From Caryophanales bacterium (lineage in GTDB: Bacteria; Bacillota; Bacilli; Exiguobacteriales; Exiguobacteriaceae), in the NCBI GenBank assembly GCA_902362975.1, contig CABIYO010000066.1, forward strand, positions 1 through 8,851: a DNA stretch of 8,851 bases, given 5' to 3'. Each line of letters opens with the position of its first letter. Positions within the stretch are counted from its first letter, which is position 1. Shown piece after piece: positions 1 to 6,811 of the stretch. The position numbers and the translations under genes are program-made. The notes beneath the pieces were generated by a model that searched no databases, was not told the origin of the DNA, and worked only from the letters and a program-made list of their open reading frames with translations.

Positions 1-199
1 CTGATGTTTTAGCGTCTTTTGCATGACGACAGGCATCGTTTTACCGGTCATATGTTTTCATGACCGAACCGTATACGATTTTCAAGGGACGATGGACACA
101 GGCGTTTTAGAGACTTGTTCTTGTCTATGGGATAAGTATACTCGAATGTCGGATGTTTTTCACATCCGAACTCACTTTCATCCCATGCCTAAAGGCGGG
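1..199. other. No gene supported; two small hairpins
   Basis: No reading frame here has both a start and a ribosome binding site. Two short perfect hairpins are visible: 45-51 with 60-66 (7-bp stem, 8-nt loop) and 150-156 with 162-168 (7-bp stem, 5-nt loop). Neither is followed by a run of T on either strand, so they are not convincing terminators. A compact GGGC-ATA-GCCC stem on the minus strand overlaps the last codon of the symporter remnant and could be a decayed terminator. The stretch may be ordinary 3' flank of that broken gene. Confidence 0.5.
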
Positions 200-850
200 C
201 TATGCCCGGTATGGGCTTTCCCGTTCGTAAAATCTGTAATATTTCTCGGATGTGAAGAACTCGGTTGTCAATCGTTTCACTTCACCACTTAGAAGCAAGA
301 CGGCAATCATATTCGGGATGAGGATCATCGCTAGCATCAAATCTAGGAAGTTCCAAATCATCTGAGCGTCTCCAATCGAACCGATGACAATCGAGACGAC
401 ATAAACGGTCTTCATGATTTTTTCCTGCCGTCAAACCGAATATAAGTACTCGGCTTGTCGCGAGCTGTAAAAGATGATGACGATAATGGTCGAGAGGACG
501 AAGAAGATGAGCGAGATGGTGACGAGTAAGCTTCCCGTGTAACCGAAGTATTCTATGTAGTAGACCGGTCCCCCGAACATCATCGTTGCAGGTACACCGA
601 TGATGTTCGGGGGACCGGCTGTTGAAGAGAAGGCTGACGTCAACGTTTGTCTCGGACTGATGTCGCCTTCACCTTTCGGCTTTTTGAAAATGCTGCCGAA
701 AGTTTACTTGAATATGTAGATGGGGTAACGAAACTGAAAGAAACCGAGCTTGATGGTGAGGAAGATACCGGATAAGACGAGTAACGAGATGATCGGTACG
801 CCCCAAAGCTAGTCAGAGACCTTCGTGACAAGATTAATAACATCATTCAT
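200..850 (-). pseudogene. Sodium:alanine symporter (AgcS/AlsT family) remnant, internally deleted, three in-frame stops
   Basis: Reading the minus strand from the ATG at 850 gives one frame of 217 codons with AgcS features in order. The N-terminal membrane segment has LWGVPIISLLVLSGIFLTIK. It is followed by GFFQFRY, then TFGSIFKKPKGEGDISPRQ, LTSAFSSTAG and GVPATMMFGGPV. The sequence then jumps straight to the late segment TISLIFFVLSTIIVIIFY with QAEYLYSV, and on to the C-terminal helix LMLAMILIPNMIAVLLLSG. Stops fall at codons 14 (TAG, 809-811), 49 (TAA, 704-706) and 140 (TGA, 431-433). Family members have roughly 450-490 residues, so about 250 are missing between GGP and YYIEYF. The family imports alanine or glycine with Na+ through the cytoplasmic membrane; this copy cannot. 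GGAGTGG just upstream of the ATG is a surviving ribosome binding site. Family assignment is from recalled motifs. Confidence 0.88.
565..618. repeat. Perfect 21-bp inverted repeat with 12-nt loop inside the symporter remnant
   Basis: Positions 565-585 and 598-618 are exact reverse complements, separated by 586-597. On the coding (minus) strand the first arm covers the codons for AGPPNIIG and the second covers TMMFGGP. In the family the first segment normally reads like TIGAxNIVG, so the PP is unusual. The outer end of the second arm (565) touches the point where the internal deletion seems to begin. There is no T-run, so it is not a normal terminator. Confidence 0.9.
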
Positions 851-926
851 ACACCCACTCCAATTCCATTATTTTACTTAAATACTGTTTCCTAAAGTAA
901 GGACCTCTAAACATCTTTGACAAAAT

Positions 927-934
927 AAAGGAGG
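927..934 (+). promoter_or_regulatory. Ribosome binding site of acylphosphatase
   Basis: An AAAGGAGG-type Shine-Dalgarno lies 8 nt before the ATG at 943 and fixes that start. It remains intact although the gene carries a stop. Confidence 0.8.
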
Positions 935-942
935 AAAATAGA

Positions 943-1215
943 ATGAGAGTTGCTAAGCGTTTGATTGTATCGGGACGTGTCCAAGGCGTGGGGTTTCGAT
1001 ATTTTTCACAGGAGACCGCGCAACGATTCGGCATCAAAGGATGGGTTCGCAATCTAAGTGACGGGACAGTCGAGCTACATGTAGAAGGAACCGAGCAAGA
1101 AATCGGCGCCTTCTAGCAGGCGCTGAAGGATGGCAATCGCTTTGTCGGTGTCGAACGAATCGAAGAGACGGAAGCGAACAATCAGGAATTTCGCTCGTTC
1201 GACATACGTTATTAA
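943..1215 (+). pseudogene. Acylphosphatase, interrupted by in-frame TAG at codon 58
   Basis: Acylphosphatases hydrolyse the carboxyl-phosphate bond of acyl phosphates such as acetyl phosphate or 1,3-bisphosphoglycerate in the cytoplasm. Reading through the stop gives 90 residues, the normal family length of about 90. The phosphate loop is GRVQGVGFR (residues 11-19, catalytic Arg19) and the second signature is GWVRNLSDGTVE (33-44, catalytic Asn37). The end is SFDIRY. Codon 58 is TAG (1114-1116), in the context GAF-stop-QALKDG. The frame is otherwise undamaged, so this is a single substitution rather than a frameshift. The predicted truncated product keeps both catalytic residues but lacks the last third of the ferredoxin-like fold, so it is probably inactive. 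A sequencing error is the main alternative. It is divergent from the symporter remnant, with about 90 bp between. Confidence 0.88.
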
Positions 1216-1223
1216 CCGCTTAC

Positions 1224-1253
1224 ATCTCCTTACATGTGAAGGGAGATTTTTTT
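1224..1253 (+). terminator. Rho-independent terminator of acylphosphatase
   Basis: An 8-bp stem (1224-1231 with 1240-1247, one G-U pair) with an 8-nt loop runs directly into seven T residues (1247-1253), 8 nt after the TAA. Confidence 0.85.
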
Positions 1254-1273
1254 GAAATCTACATTTCAAAAAA
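1248..1273. repeat. AT-rich 11-bp perfect inverted repeat
   Basis: Positions 1248-1258 pair exactly with 1263-1273 around the 4-nt loop CTAC. The left arm uses the U-tract of the preceding terminator. The A-rich right arm could pair with the U-tract and compete with or follow termination. The role is unknown and the AT content makes chance formation possible. Confidence 0.6.
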
Positions 1274-1299
1274 TTAAACCTCGAATTTTGGAGATGGGG

Positions 1300-1327
1300 T
1301 GGTCAAACGATAAGAAGTGTGTATAAT
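1300..1327 (+). promoter_or_regulatory. Probable sigma-A promoter of brnQ
   Basis: A perfect -10 box TATAAT (1322-1327) is preceded, 16 nt upstream, by TGGTCA (1300-1305, four of six matches to TTGACA). The start of transcription would fall near 1334, giving a leader of about 80 nt before the brnQ ATG. Confidence 0.65.
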
Positions 1328-1345
1328 GAAATAGACCAAGCGATA

Positions 1346-1360
1346 TATTGTCAGAAAATT
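1346..1360 (+). promoter_or_regulatory. CodY-box-like operator in the brnQ leader
   Basis: TATTGTCAGAAAATT matches the known CodY consensus AATTTTCWGAAAATT at 13 of 15 positions. It begins about 12 nt after the predicted transcription start, where CodY could act as a roadblock. CodY senses branched-chain amino acids and GTP and commonly represses their transporters in Bacillota, so the site fits the gene. The match is direct; binding is inferred. Confidence 0.65.
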
Positions 1361-1416
1361 TAGTTATTATTTTTTTGTTAATTCGTTCGGAATATTAAGT
1401 GTATGGAGGTAGTTGT

Positions 1417-2736
1417 ATGAAAAAATCGACATTGTTCCCGTTAGCGTTTACGATTTTTGCTTTATTCTTCGGGGCAGGGAACTTGCTGTTCCCACCTGAG
1501 CTCGGCGCCTTAGCGGGGGAAAACCTCGTACCGGCGATGATCGGGTTTATCATTACGGGGGTCGGTTTACCGCTTCTTGCTTTGTTTGCAGTCGCTCGGG
1601 TCGGCGGCGGGACAGACCAAATTGCTCGTTATATTCCAAAGCGTCTCGCGCTTATCTTGACAGGATTGATGTATGTGGCTATCGGACCATTCTTCGGAAT
1701 CCCGCGTACGGCTGCTGTCACGTATGAAATGGGACTTGTTCCGTTTCTTGATGCACCTTCTACTTTGACACTCGCGATGAGTTCGACCGTCTTTTTCGGG
1801 TTGACGTTCTTCGTGACGCTTCGTGCTCAAAAGTTGATTGAAGTCATCGGGCGCATCATTACACCAATCCTCTTGTTCTTGCTTGCAGCGATTGGAATCA
1901 TCAACTTCATCTCGCCTCTCGGGGAGCCGGGAGCTCCAGCGGAAGGATTTGAGACATGGGTGGGTGCACTCGGCCAAGGTTTCCAACAAGGTTATTTGAC
2001 AATGGATGTATTCGGGGCCCTCGTCTTTGGGGCAATCGTCCTCGTCACGTTGAAAGCTAATGGATTGGGTGACCAAAAAGAAGCGTCTTCGCTTCTTCGC
2101 TCTGCAGGTATGGTGGCCGTTACCTGTTTGATGCTCGTCTATATCTCGCTCGCTTCAATCGGTGCGAATATGACAGTCGCAGAAGGAACGACGAGTGGCG
2201 CAAGCCTTCTCCAAGCGTTCGCAGGTACGTCTTACGGACAAGTCGGGATGCTCGCACTCGGATTAGCGGTCTTCCTCGCTTGTTTGACGACAGCAGTTGG
2301 CCTCATCTCAGAGTTCTCACGCTTCATCAGCAATCAGTTTGATTCTCTCAAATATCATCATGTCGTCATCGCGACAACATTGTTTGGGTTCATGATTTCA
2401 CTCGTCGGTTTGAATTCGTTAATTCAAATCGCCGTGCCGCTTCTCACGCTCCTCTATCCGGTCATGATCGCACTCGTGCTCGTATCGGTGACGGAACGTT
2501 TTCAACGAAACCCTGGTGTGGCGATGAAAGCGACGATTTATACGGCGCTCGTTCTCTCATTCTTTGAAACGTGGAACGGCATCCAACCTTCTGCGGTTAC
2601 TTCTTGGATCGGAAACTTACCAATGGCGGATATCGGACTTGCCTGGGCAGTTCCGACGATGATCGTCTATGCGATCACGCTTCTTCTTCCGAAGGGAACG
2701 TCACAAGAATCACTTGCTCAATCACGCATCTCATAA
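1417..2736 (+). CDS. brnQ: Branched-chain amino acid transport carrier BrnQ (LIVCS family)
   Basis: A 439-residue cation-coupled importer of leucine, isoleucine and valine in the cytoplasmic membrane, of normal family length. The N-terminus has the family hallmark: LFPLAFTIFALFFGAGNLLF at residues 6-25, followed by PPELGALAGEN. GIPRTAAVTYE and the region FGALVFGAIVLVTLKANG are also typical. About 12 hydrophobic segments run to a short polar tail. The ATG at 1417 is chosen because GGAGGT (1405-1410) sits 6 nt upstream; the in-frame GTG at 1399 lies before this site and is rejected. The gene is monocistronic, with its own promoter and a strong terminator. The CodY-like box in the leader suggests repression when branched-chain amino acids are plentiful. 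No damage is seen, unlike the two genes upstream. Confidence 0.93.
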   Translation: MKKSTLFPLAFTIFALFFGAGNLLFPPELGALAGENLVPAMIGFIITGVGLPLLALFAVARVGGGTDQIARYIPKRLALILTGLMYVAIGPFFGIPRTAAVTYEMGLVPFLDAPSTLTLAMSSTVFFGLTFFVTLRAQKLIEVIGRIITPILLFLLAAIGIINFISPLGEPGAPAEGFETWVGALGQGFQQGYLTMDVFGALVFGAIVLVTLKANGLGDQKEASSLLRSAGMVAVTCLMLVYISLASIGANMTVAEGTTSGASLLQAFAGTSYGQVGMLALGLAVFLACLTTAVGLISEFSRFISNQFDSLKYHHVVIATTLFGFMISLVGLNSLIQIAVPLLTLLYPVMIALVLVSVTERFQRNPGVAMKATIYTALVLSFFETWNGIQPSAVTSWIGNLPMADIGLAWAVPTMIVYAITLLLPKGTSQESLAQSRIS

Positions 2737-2741
2737 GTCTC

Positions 2742-2772
2742 GCCCATCCTTTGGTCAAGGATGGGCTTTTTT
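2742..2772 (+). terminator. Strong rho-independent terminator after brnQ
   Basis: A 10-bp perfect stem (2742-2751 with 2757-2766) with loop TGGTC is followed by six T residues, 5 nt after the brnQ stop. Confidence 0.93.
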
Positions 2773-2784
2773 CTGTCTTATTGT

Positions 2785-2814
2785 TTGCCTGGATGTGAAC
2801 TCAAACAGTAAAAT
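2785..2814 (+). promoter_or_regulatory. Possible sigma-A promoter of the efflux-pump operon
   Basis: TTGCCT (2785-2790, four of six) and TAAAAT (2809-2814, five of six) are 18 nt apart, between the brnQ terminator and the TTG start at 2842. The match is moderate, but this is the only place a promoter fits between the two genes. Confidence 0.45.
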
Positions 2815-2841
2815 GGAAAGATGAAAAGGGAGTGACACGCG

Positions 2842-4038
2842 TTGACGACAAAACAAAAAAATCAATTGGCGATTCTCATGTTGAACATGTTTATCGCTGT
2901 CGCCGGGTTTGGGGTCATCATCCCGATTATTCCGGATTACTTAAAGATGATTGGCGAAGGGGGAACCGCCGCCGGGTTGATGATTTCCGTATTTGCGGGT
3001 GCCCAGCTCGTCATGTCACCGATTGCCGGGAAATGGGCGGACGTCTACGGCCGCCGACTCATGATCATTCTCGGTCTAATCGGATTCACCATCTCGATGG
3101 GAGTCTTCTATCTATCAGATAATTTAACGATTCTTCTCGTCTCTCGTGCCATCGGGGGTGTTGGTGCAGCGCTTTTGATTCCTGCCATCTTCGCTTATGT
3201 GGCAGATATCACGACACTCGATCAACGAGCTCGAGGGAACAGTTATATTTCCGCGGCAATGTCGCTTGGAATTGTGGTCGGACCAGGGATTGGGGGCTTT
3301 TTTGCTGAATTCGGCTTGAAGACACCGTTGCTCGTTTCAGCGATTGTATCGTTCGTCGCTGTCATTTCGTCTGTACTCCTTCTTAAGGAGCCGGACCGTG
3401 CTCCGTACGTGGCACCAAAAATAAAAGAGTCTTTACCGACACAGCTGGTCATGTCGACGCGAAAACCATACTTCTTTGTATTGGTCATCAACCTCGTCAT
3501 GGCGTTTGGTCTGATGGCGTATGAATCGGTACTCGGACTCTATGTCAGCGAGATGTTCAGTGCGACACCACAAGAAATTGCCATCATGGTAACCGGAACA
3601 GGGATTGTAAGTGTCATCGTTCAATTGTTTGCGGTGGACCGTCTTGTCGATTGGTTGGGTGAAACCAAAGTCGTGCTCGCTTTCATCGCACTCACCTCAT
3701 TTGGCTTCTTGTTATCTTTGTTCGCGGGCACGTATATGCTCTTCTTCGCAGTGACACTTGTGATTTTCTTATCGACATCTATTTTACGACCGGTGTTGAA
3801 CACGCTCGTGTCGAAACTGGCTGGCAATGAGCAAGGTCTCGCCATGGGAATGAATAACGCTTATATGAGTATCGGGAACATTTTAGGGCCAACATTGGCG
3901 GGAATCGCCTTTGATATCGATATGCGCTATCCGTTCATCATGGGACTCGTCCTGTTGCTCGTCACATATATGGGCACATGGAACTGGTCGAAACGGAAAG
4001 CGGCCGCCATTTCAGAATCGAAAAGGAGGACGCTATGA
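2842..4038 (+). CDS. MFS multidrug efflux transporter, NorA/Bmr-like (DHA1 family)
   Basis: A 398-residue, 12-helix proton-antiport-type exporter of the cytoplasmic membrane. MFS motif A is GKWADVYGRR (residues 63-72). Motif C, the antiporter signature, is GIVVGPGIGG (143-152). The first helix NMFIAVAGFGVIIPIIPDYL and SRAIGGVGAALLIPAIFAYV resemble NorA of Staphylococcus and Bmr/Blt of Bacillus. The substrate cannot be read from the sequence; drugs or cations are the family norm. The start is TTG at 2842, with GGGAG at 2828-2832 about 9 nt before it; no upstream in-frame ATG competes. The stop overlaps the next ATG (ATGA, 4035-4038), so translation of the DUF72 gene is probably coupled. In B. 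subtilis the yunF and yunD genes neighbour a different transporter, YunE. Confidence 0.85.
   Translation: MTTKQKNQLAILMLNMFIAVAGFGVIIPIIPDYLKMIGEGGTAAGLMISVFAGAQLVMSPIAGKWADVYGRRLMIILGLIGFTISMGVFYLSDNLTILLVSRAIGGVGAALLIPAIFAYVADITTLDQRARGNSYISAAMSLGIVVGPGIGGFFAEFGLKTPLLVSAIVSFVAVISSVLLLKEPDRAPYVAPKIKESLPTQLVMSTRKPYFFVLVINLVMAFGLMAYESVLGLYVSEMFSATPQEIAIMVTGTGIVSVIVQLFAVDRLVDWLGETKVVLAFIALTSFGFLLSLFAGTYMLFFAVTLVIFLSTSILRPVLNTLVSKLAGNEQGLAMGMNNAYMSIGNILGPTLAGIAFDIDMRYPFIMGLVLLLVTYMGTWNWSKRKAAAISESKRRTL
4022..4038 (+). promoter_or_regulatory. Ribosome binding site and ATGA overlap between pump and DUF72 gene
   Basis: AAAGGAGG (4022-4029) lies inside the last codons of the transporter, 5 nt before the ATG at 4035. 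This decides the DUF72 start over the in-frame upstream ATG at 3978. Confidence 0.85.
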
Positions 4039-4880
4039 TCTACGTAGGTGTGACCGGATGGGGTGACCACGATTTGCTGTATACGACCCCAGAAGAACGA
4101 AAACATAAATTGTCGACATATGCGGGACATTTCCCGACTGTCGAAGTCGACTCGACCTTTTATGCGATTCAACCTGTGAAAAATTTCGAAAAATGGGATG
4201 GCGAAACACCAGACAATTTTCAATTCGTTGTGAAAGTTTCCAGGGAAATGAGCGGACATGATCGTGAGCCGAAAACGCCTTTGATTGAACTGTTTGAACG
4301 TTATCGGGTCTCGGTCGATCCGTTAAAACGAGCGGGGAAATTAAGGGCTGTGCTCGTTCAATTGCCGCCGTGGTTCGATGTGTCAAAGCCACACCTGGAT
4401 TATTTGAGAACGCTTCGTGCCGAGCTGTCAGATTACGAGATTGCCATCGAGTTCCGCAATCCGACCTGGTTCTCTGAAGCGTTCCGAGACCGGACACTTC
4501 AATTTTTGACGGAGCAGCGATTCATCAACACGATTTGCGATGAACCGCAAACGAAAGAGAGCAGCATCCCGTTCGTACCGGTCGTGACACATCCTGACGT
4601 TGCGGTCGTTCGATTGCATGGACGCAATACGTCAGGGTGGCTCAAAAAACCGGGAATGACGAGTCAAGAATGGCGGCATGTTCGCTGTCTGTACCGGTAT
4701 AGCGAGGAAGAATTGCAAGAATTGGCGACCTCACTTCGTGAGATTGACCGTGAAGCAAAAGACGTGTATGTATACTTTAACAACAACTCGGCCGGGGACG
4801 CGGCACCGAATGCGAAGCGACTCATTGAGATTCTTGGCCTTGAATATGAACTCGCGCCGAGACAAATCAGTTTGTTTTAG
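4035..4880 (+). CDS. yunF: DUF72 family protein, YunF-like
   Basis: A 281-residue soluble protein with a predicted TIM-barrel fold (DUF72/UPF0759), function not established. Family motifs run in order: VGVTGWGDH (4-12), VEVDSTFYA (36-44), FVVKVSREM (64-72), VLVQLPPWF (106-114), IAIEFRNPTWF (136-146), VVRLHGRN..GW (191-202) and DVYVYFNNNSAGDAAPNA (243-260). Length matches B. subtilis YunF (about 280). The conserved acidic, His and Asn residues in barrel-end loops suggest an enzyme, possibly a sugar-phosphate or nucleic-acid hydrolase, but this is conjecture. It overlaps the efflux gene and is 15 bases from the yunD gene, so all three are likely cotranscribed. No signal peptide is visible. Confidence 0.9.
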   Translation: MIYVGVTGWGDHDLLYTTPEERKHKLSTYAGHFPTVEVDSTFYAIQPVKNFEKWDGETPDNFQFVVKVSREMSGHDREPKTPLIELFERYRVSVDPLKRAGKLRAVLVQLPPWFDVSKPHLDYLRTLRAELSDYEIAIEFRNPTWFSEAFRDRTLQFLTEQRFINTICDEPQTKESSIPFVPVVTHPDVAVVRLHGRNTSGWLKKPGMTSQEWRHVRCLYRYSEEELQELATSLREIDREAKDVYVYFNNNSAGDAAPNAKRLIEILGLEYELAPRQISLF

Positions 4881-4895
4881 AAGGAAGGGATGGCC

Positions 4896-6236
4896 ATGAC
4901 GACACTGTCTATTTTTCATTACAACGATCTTCATTCAAAGTTCGACCAATGGCCGAAACTTGTTTCATTTCTAGAAGAACATCGGACTGACGACACGCTG
5001 TACTTTGATTTAGGAGATCATGCCGACCGCACCCACCCGGCGACCGAAGTGACACGTGGAAAGTTGAATGTTCGTTTGCTCGAGCAACTCCGTCCGACAG
5101 CGGTCACCATTGGAAACAACGAGGGGATTACTTTTCCTCATGATTGGCTATCCGAACTGTATGACGAAGCGACATTTCCCGTCTTACTTGGAAATGTATA
5201 TGAAGCAGACGGGTCACGACCGAATTGGGTCGATGAGACGCTCGTTCTTGAGAAAGATGGTTTCCACATCGGCCTGTTTGGTGTGACCGCTCCATATGAA
5301 GAGTTATACCCCGAGCTCGGCTGGCAGATTGAATCGCCTTACGATGCGGCGGAGCGAGCGTTGAAACAGTTGGCGCATTGTGATGTCATCATCGCACTCA
5401 GCCACCTTGGGTTCTTTGGAGATGAGCGATTAGCTGAAAGGTTTCCTGAAATCGACGTCATTCTCGGTGCGCATACACATCATGTTTTAAATGAAGGTGT
5501 GATGACGAACGGTGTGTTGATTGCACAAGCCGGAAAGTATGGGAAGTATGTCGGTGAAGTCACACTGACGCTTGGCGAGTCAGGAGTCGTATCGAAAGAA
5601 GCTCGCCTTCATGAACTGTCTCATCAATCGGATAGTCCAGACACGTTGGCGTTGTTGCGCACAGAAGGGGCAGATGCCGAACGCCTTCTTGATGTTACGA
5701 TTGCAGAGACGGATGGATACGCCTCCGATTGGTTCGGACCTTCTCCACTTGGTGACCTACTCGTCGAAGGCATGGTCGAATGGTGTGCGGCGGATGTTGG
5801 GATTATTCCATCTGGGGTTGTGCTAGAAGGCCTTGCACCGGGTAAGGTGACGCTCAACATGTTGCATCGGATCTGTCCGCATCCAATCAACCCGTGTGTG
5901 CTGACATTGGACGGTGAAACGTTGTTGCGTTTCCTTCACGATACTAATGAAGAAACGTTCACGAATATGCATGTCAGAGGTCTCGGCTTCAGAGGGACCG
6001 TTCTTGGAGAACCGAGTCTCTATCAAATCGAGCAACGTGACGGTCAGACTTATGTGATGGGAGAACGATTGGATTTAAATCGGACATATCGTGTCGCAAC
6101 GGTCGATATGTTGACATTCGGTCCGCTTCTTCCTTATTTGGCAGACCAACCGAAGCGATATTTCATGCCCGAACTTCTGCGAGATGTATTACGAGAAGCA
6201 ATCGTCGCACGTCATGAAGTGATTCGAAAAGGATAG
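4896..6236 (+). CDS. yunD: YunD-type cytosolic 5'-nucleotidase/metallophosphatase
   Basis: A 446-residue bimetal phosphoesterase of the UshA/5'-nucleotidase superfamily, expected to hydrolyse nucleotides. Metal-site motifs are NDLHS (10-14; D11, H13), DLGDHAD (38-44; D41), the YunD-style GNNE (73-76, in place of the usual GNHE), SHLG (169-172; H170) and GAHTHH (191-196; H193, H195). From about residue 265 follows the C-terminal nucleotidase domain with GPSPLGDLLVEGM, VGIIPSGVV and FRGT. There is no signal peptide, so unlike UshA it should act in the cytoplasm. The start at 4896 is preferred over ATG 4890: AAGGAAGG (4881-4888) is 7 nt from 4896 but only 1 nt from 4890. It follows the DUF72 gene by 15 nt. 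Confidence 0.9.
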   Translation: MTTLSIFHYNDLHSKFDQWPKLVSFLEEHRTDDTLYFDLGDHADRTHPATEVTRGKLNVRLLEQLRPTAVTIGNNEGITFPHDWLSELYDEATFPVLLGNVYEADGSRPNWVDETLVLEKDGFHIGLFGVTAPYEELYPELGWQIESPYDAAERALKQLAHCDVIIALSHLGFFGDERLAERFPEIDVILGAHTHHVLNEGVMTNGVLIAQAGKYGKYVGEVTLTLGESGVVSKEARLHELSHQSDSPDTLALLRTEGADAERLLDVTIAETDGYASDWFGPSPLGDLLVEGMVEWCAADVGIIPSGVVLEGLAPGKVTLNMLHRICPHPINPCVLTLDGETLLRFLHDTNEETFTNMHVRGLGFRGTVLGEPSLYQIEQRDGQTYVMGERLDLNRTYRVATVDMLTFGPLLPYLADQPKRYFMPELLRDVLREAIVARHEVIRKG

Positions 6237-6254
6237 AGTGCATCGATGAGGGCA

Positions 6255-6263
6255 TGCTATGAT
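6255..6263 (+). promoter_or_regulatory. Possible extended -10 promoter for the YutD gene
   Basis: TGCTATGAT matches an extended -10 (TGnTATnAT). A clear -35 is not seen; TAGAGT at 6234-6239 is weak. Transcription from here would give a leader of about 16-20 nt with the ribosome binding site at 6271-6279. Readthrough from the upstream operon is also possible, since no terminator separates it from yunD. Confidence 0.4.
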
Positions 6264-6285
6264 AAATAAAGTGGAGGTGAGAGCG

Positions 6286-6654
6286 ATGATTCGAGTGAAT
6301 CGCCACGGATATACCGTCTTGGAAGAAAAACGGAACGGGTTCGATGAAGAGGCGTTTATCGCACGCTATAGTGACGTGCTAGATAAGTACGATTACATCG
6401 TCGGTGATTGGGGGCATGGTCAATTGCGATTGAAGGGATTCTATGAACCGCAATCCAAATTGGCGACTTATGAGAACCGAATTGATCACGTGATGGACTA
6501 CGTATACGAATATTGCAACTTTGGATGTCCTTATTTCGTTTTGAAGAAAGAAACGGAAATCAACGAAGAAGAGAGTGGTCCCGTCTTTGGGGGGACGAAA
6601 CAAAAACTGAAGTTGAAACGGAAGTTCAACAAGACCGATGAACCAAATGTATGA
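6286..6654 (+). CDS. yutD: YutD family protein (DUF1027)
   Basis: A 122-residue soluble protein of unknown function that is widespread in Bacillota. It keeps the family core: EEKRNGFDEEAFIARYSDVL (13-32), YDYIVGDWGHGQLRLKGFY (35-53) and YEYCNFGCPYFVLKK (74-88). B. subtilis YutD has about 100 residues; here an extra C-terminal tail of about 30 residues is acidic then strongly basic (KQKLKLKRKFNK). The tail could bind nucleic acid or be disordered. The two cysteines C77 and C81 (CNFGC) are worth noting as a possible metal or redox pair. The ATG at 6286 is chosen because GTGGAGGTGA ends 6-7 nt before it; an ATG at 6259 lies upstream of that site and within the possible -10 box. Confidence 0.9.
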   Translation: MIRVNRHGYTVLEEKRNGFDEEAFIARYSDVLDKYDYIVGDWGHGQLRLKGFYEPQSKLATYENRIDHVMDYVYEYCNFGCPYFVLKKETEINEEESGPVFGGTKQKLKLKRKFNKTDEPNV

Positions 6655-6679
6655 AGTGCTGAGCCGTCAGCACTTTTTT
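6654..6679 (+). terminator. Rho-independent terminator of yutD
   Basis: A 9-bp perfect stem (6654-6662 with 6667-6675) with loop GCCG is followed by T residues to 6679. The stem begins at the last base of the yutD stop codon. Confidence 0.92.
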
Positions 6680-6811
6680 ATTACATTTGATTTCCAAATA
6701 TTTCGTTTAGGTAAAAAGTTGTGACTCCCGGTTTTGAGGTTGGAAAAATGTGATAAATTGTCATTAAGGATCGTTTCGTCGTTTTTGGTTTTGATCAGTG
6801 AGGTGATTTGG

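Noticed and set aside
23..292. Open frame of 89 codons on the plus strand
   Set aside because: No ribosome binding site, overlaps the C-terminal symporter remnant in antisense, and the protein looks random.
640..846. Serine-rich 68-codon frame on the minus strand
   Set aside because: It is out of frame with the symporter; the frame starting at 850 carries the family motifs.
917..944. TTGACA and TAGAAT 16 nt apart, a near-perfect promoter
   Set aside because: Transcription would start after the acylphosphatase ATG and its ribosome site, so it cannot drive that gene; no other start fits downstream. Probably chance.
809..1116. Idea that TAG is read as an amino acid here
   Set aside because: The intact DUF72 and yunD genes end in TAG, and the symporter also has TAA and TGA stops plus a deletion, so ordinary decay is simpler.
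1567..2076. 169-codon frame antisense to brnQ
   Set aside because: Charged, low-complexity shadow of a strong membrane-protein gene; no start signals.
4033..4497. 154-codon frame antisense to the DUF72 gene
   Set aside because: Shadow frame; the DUF72 gene on the plus strand has all its motifs.
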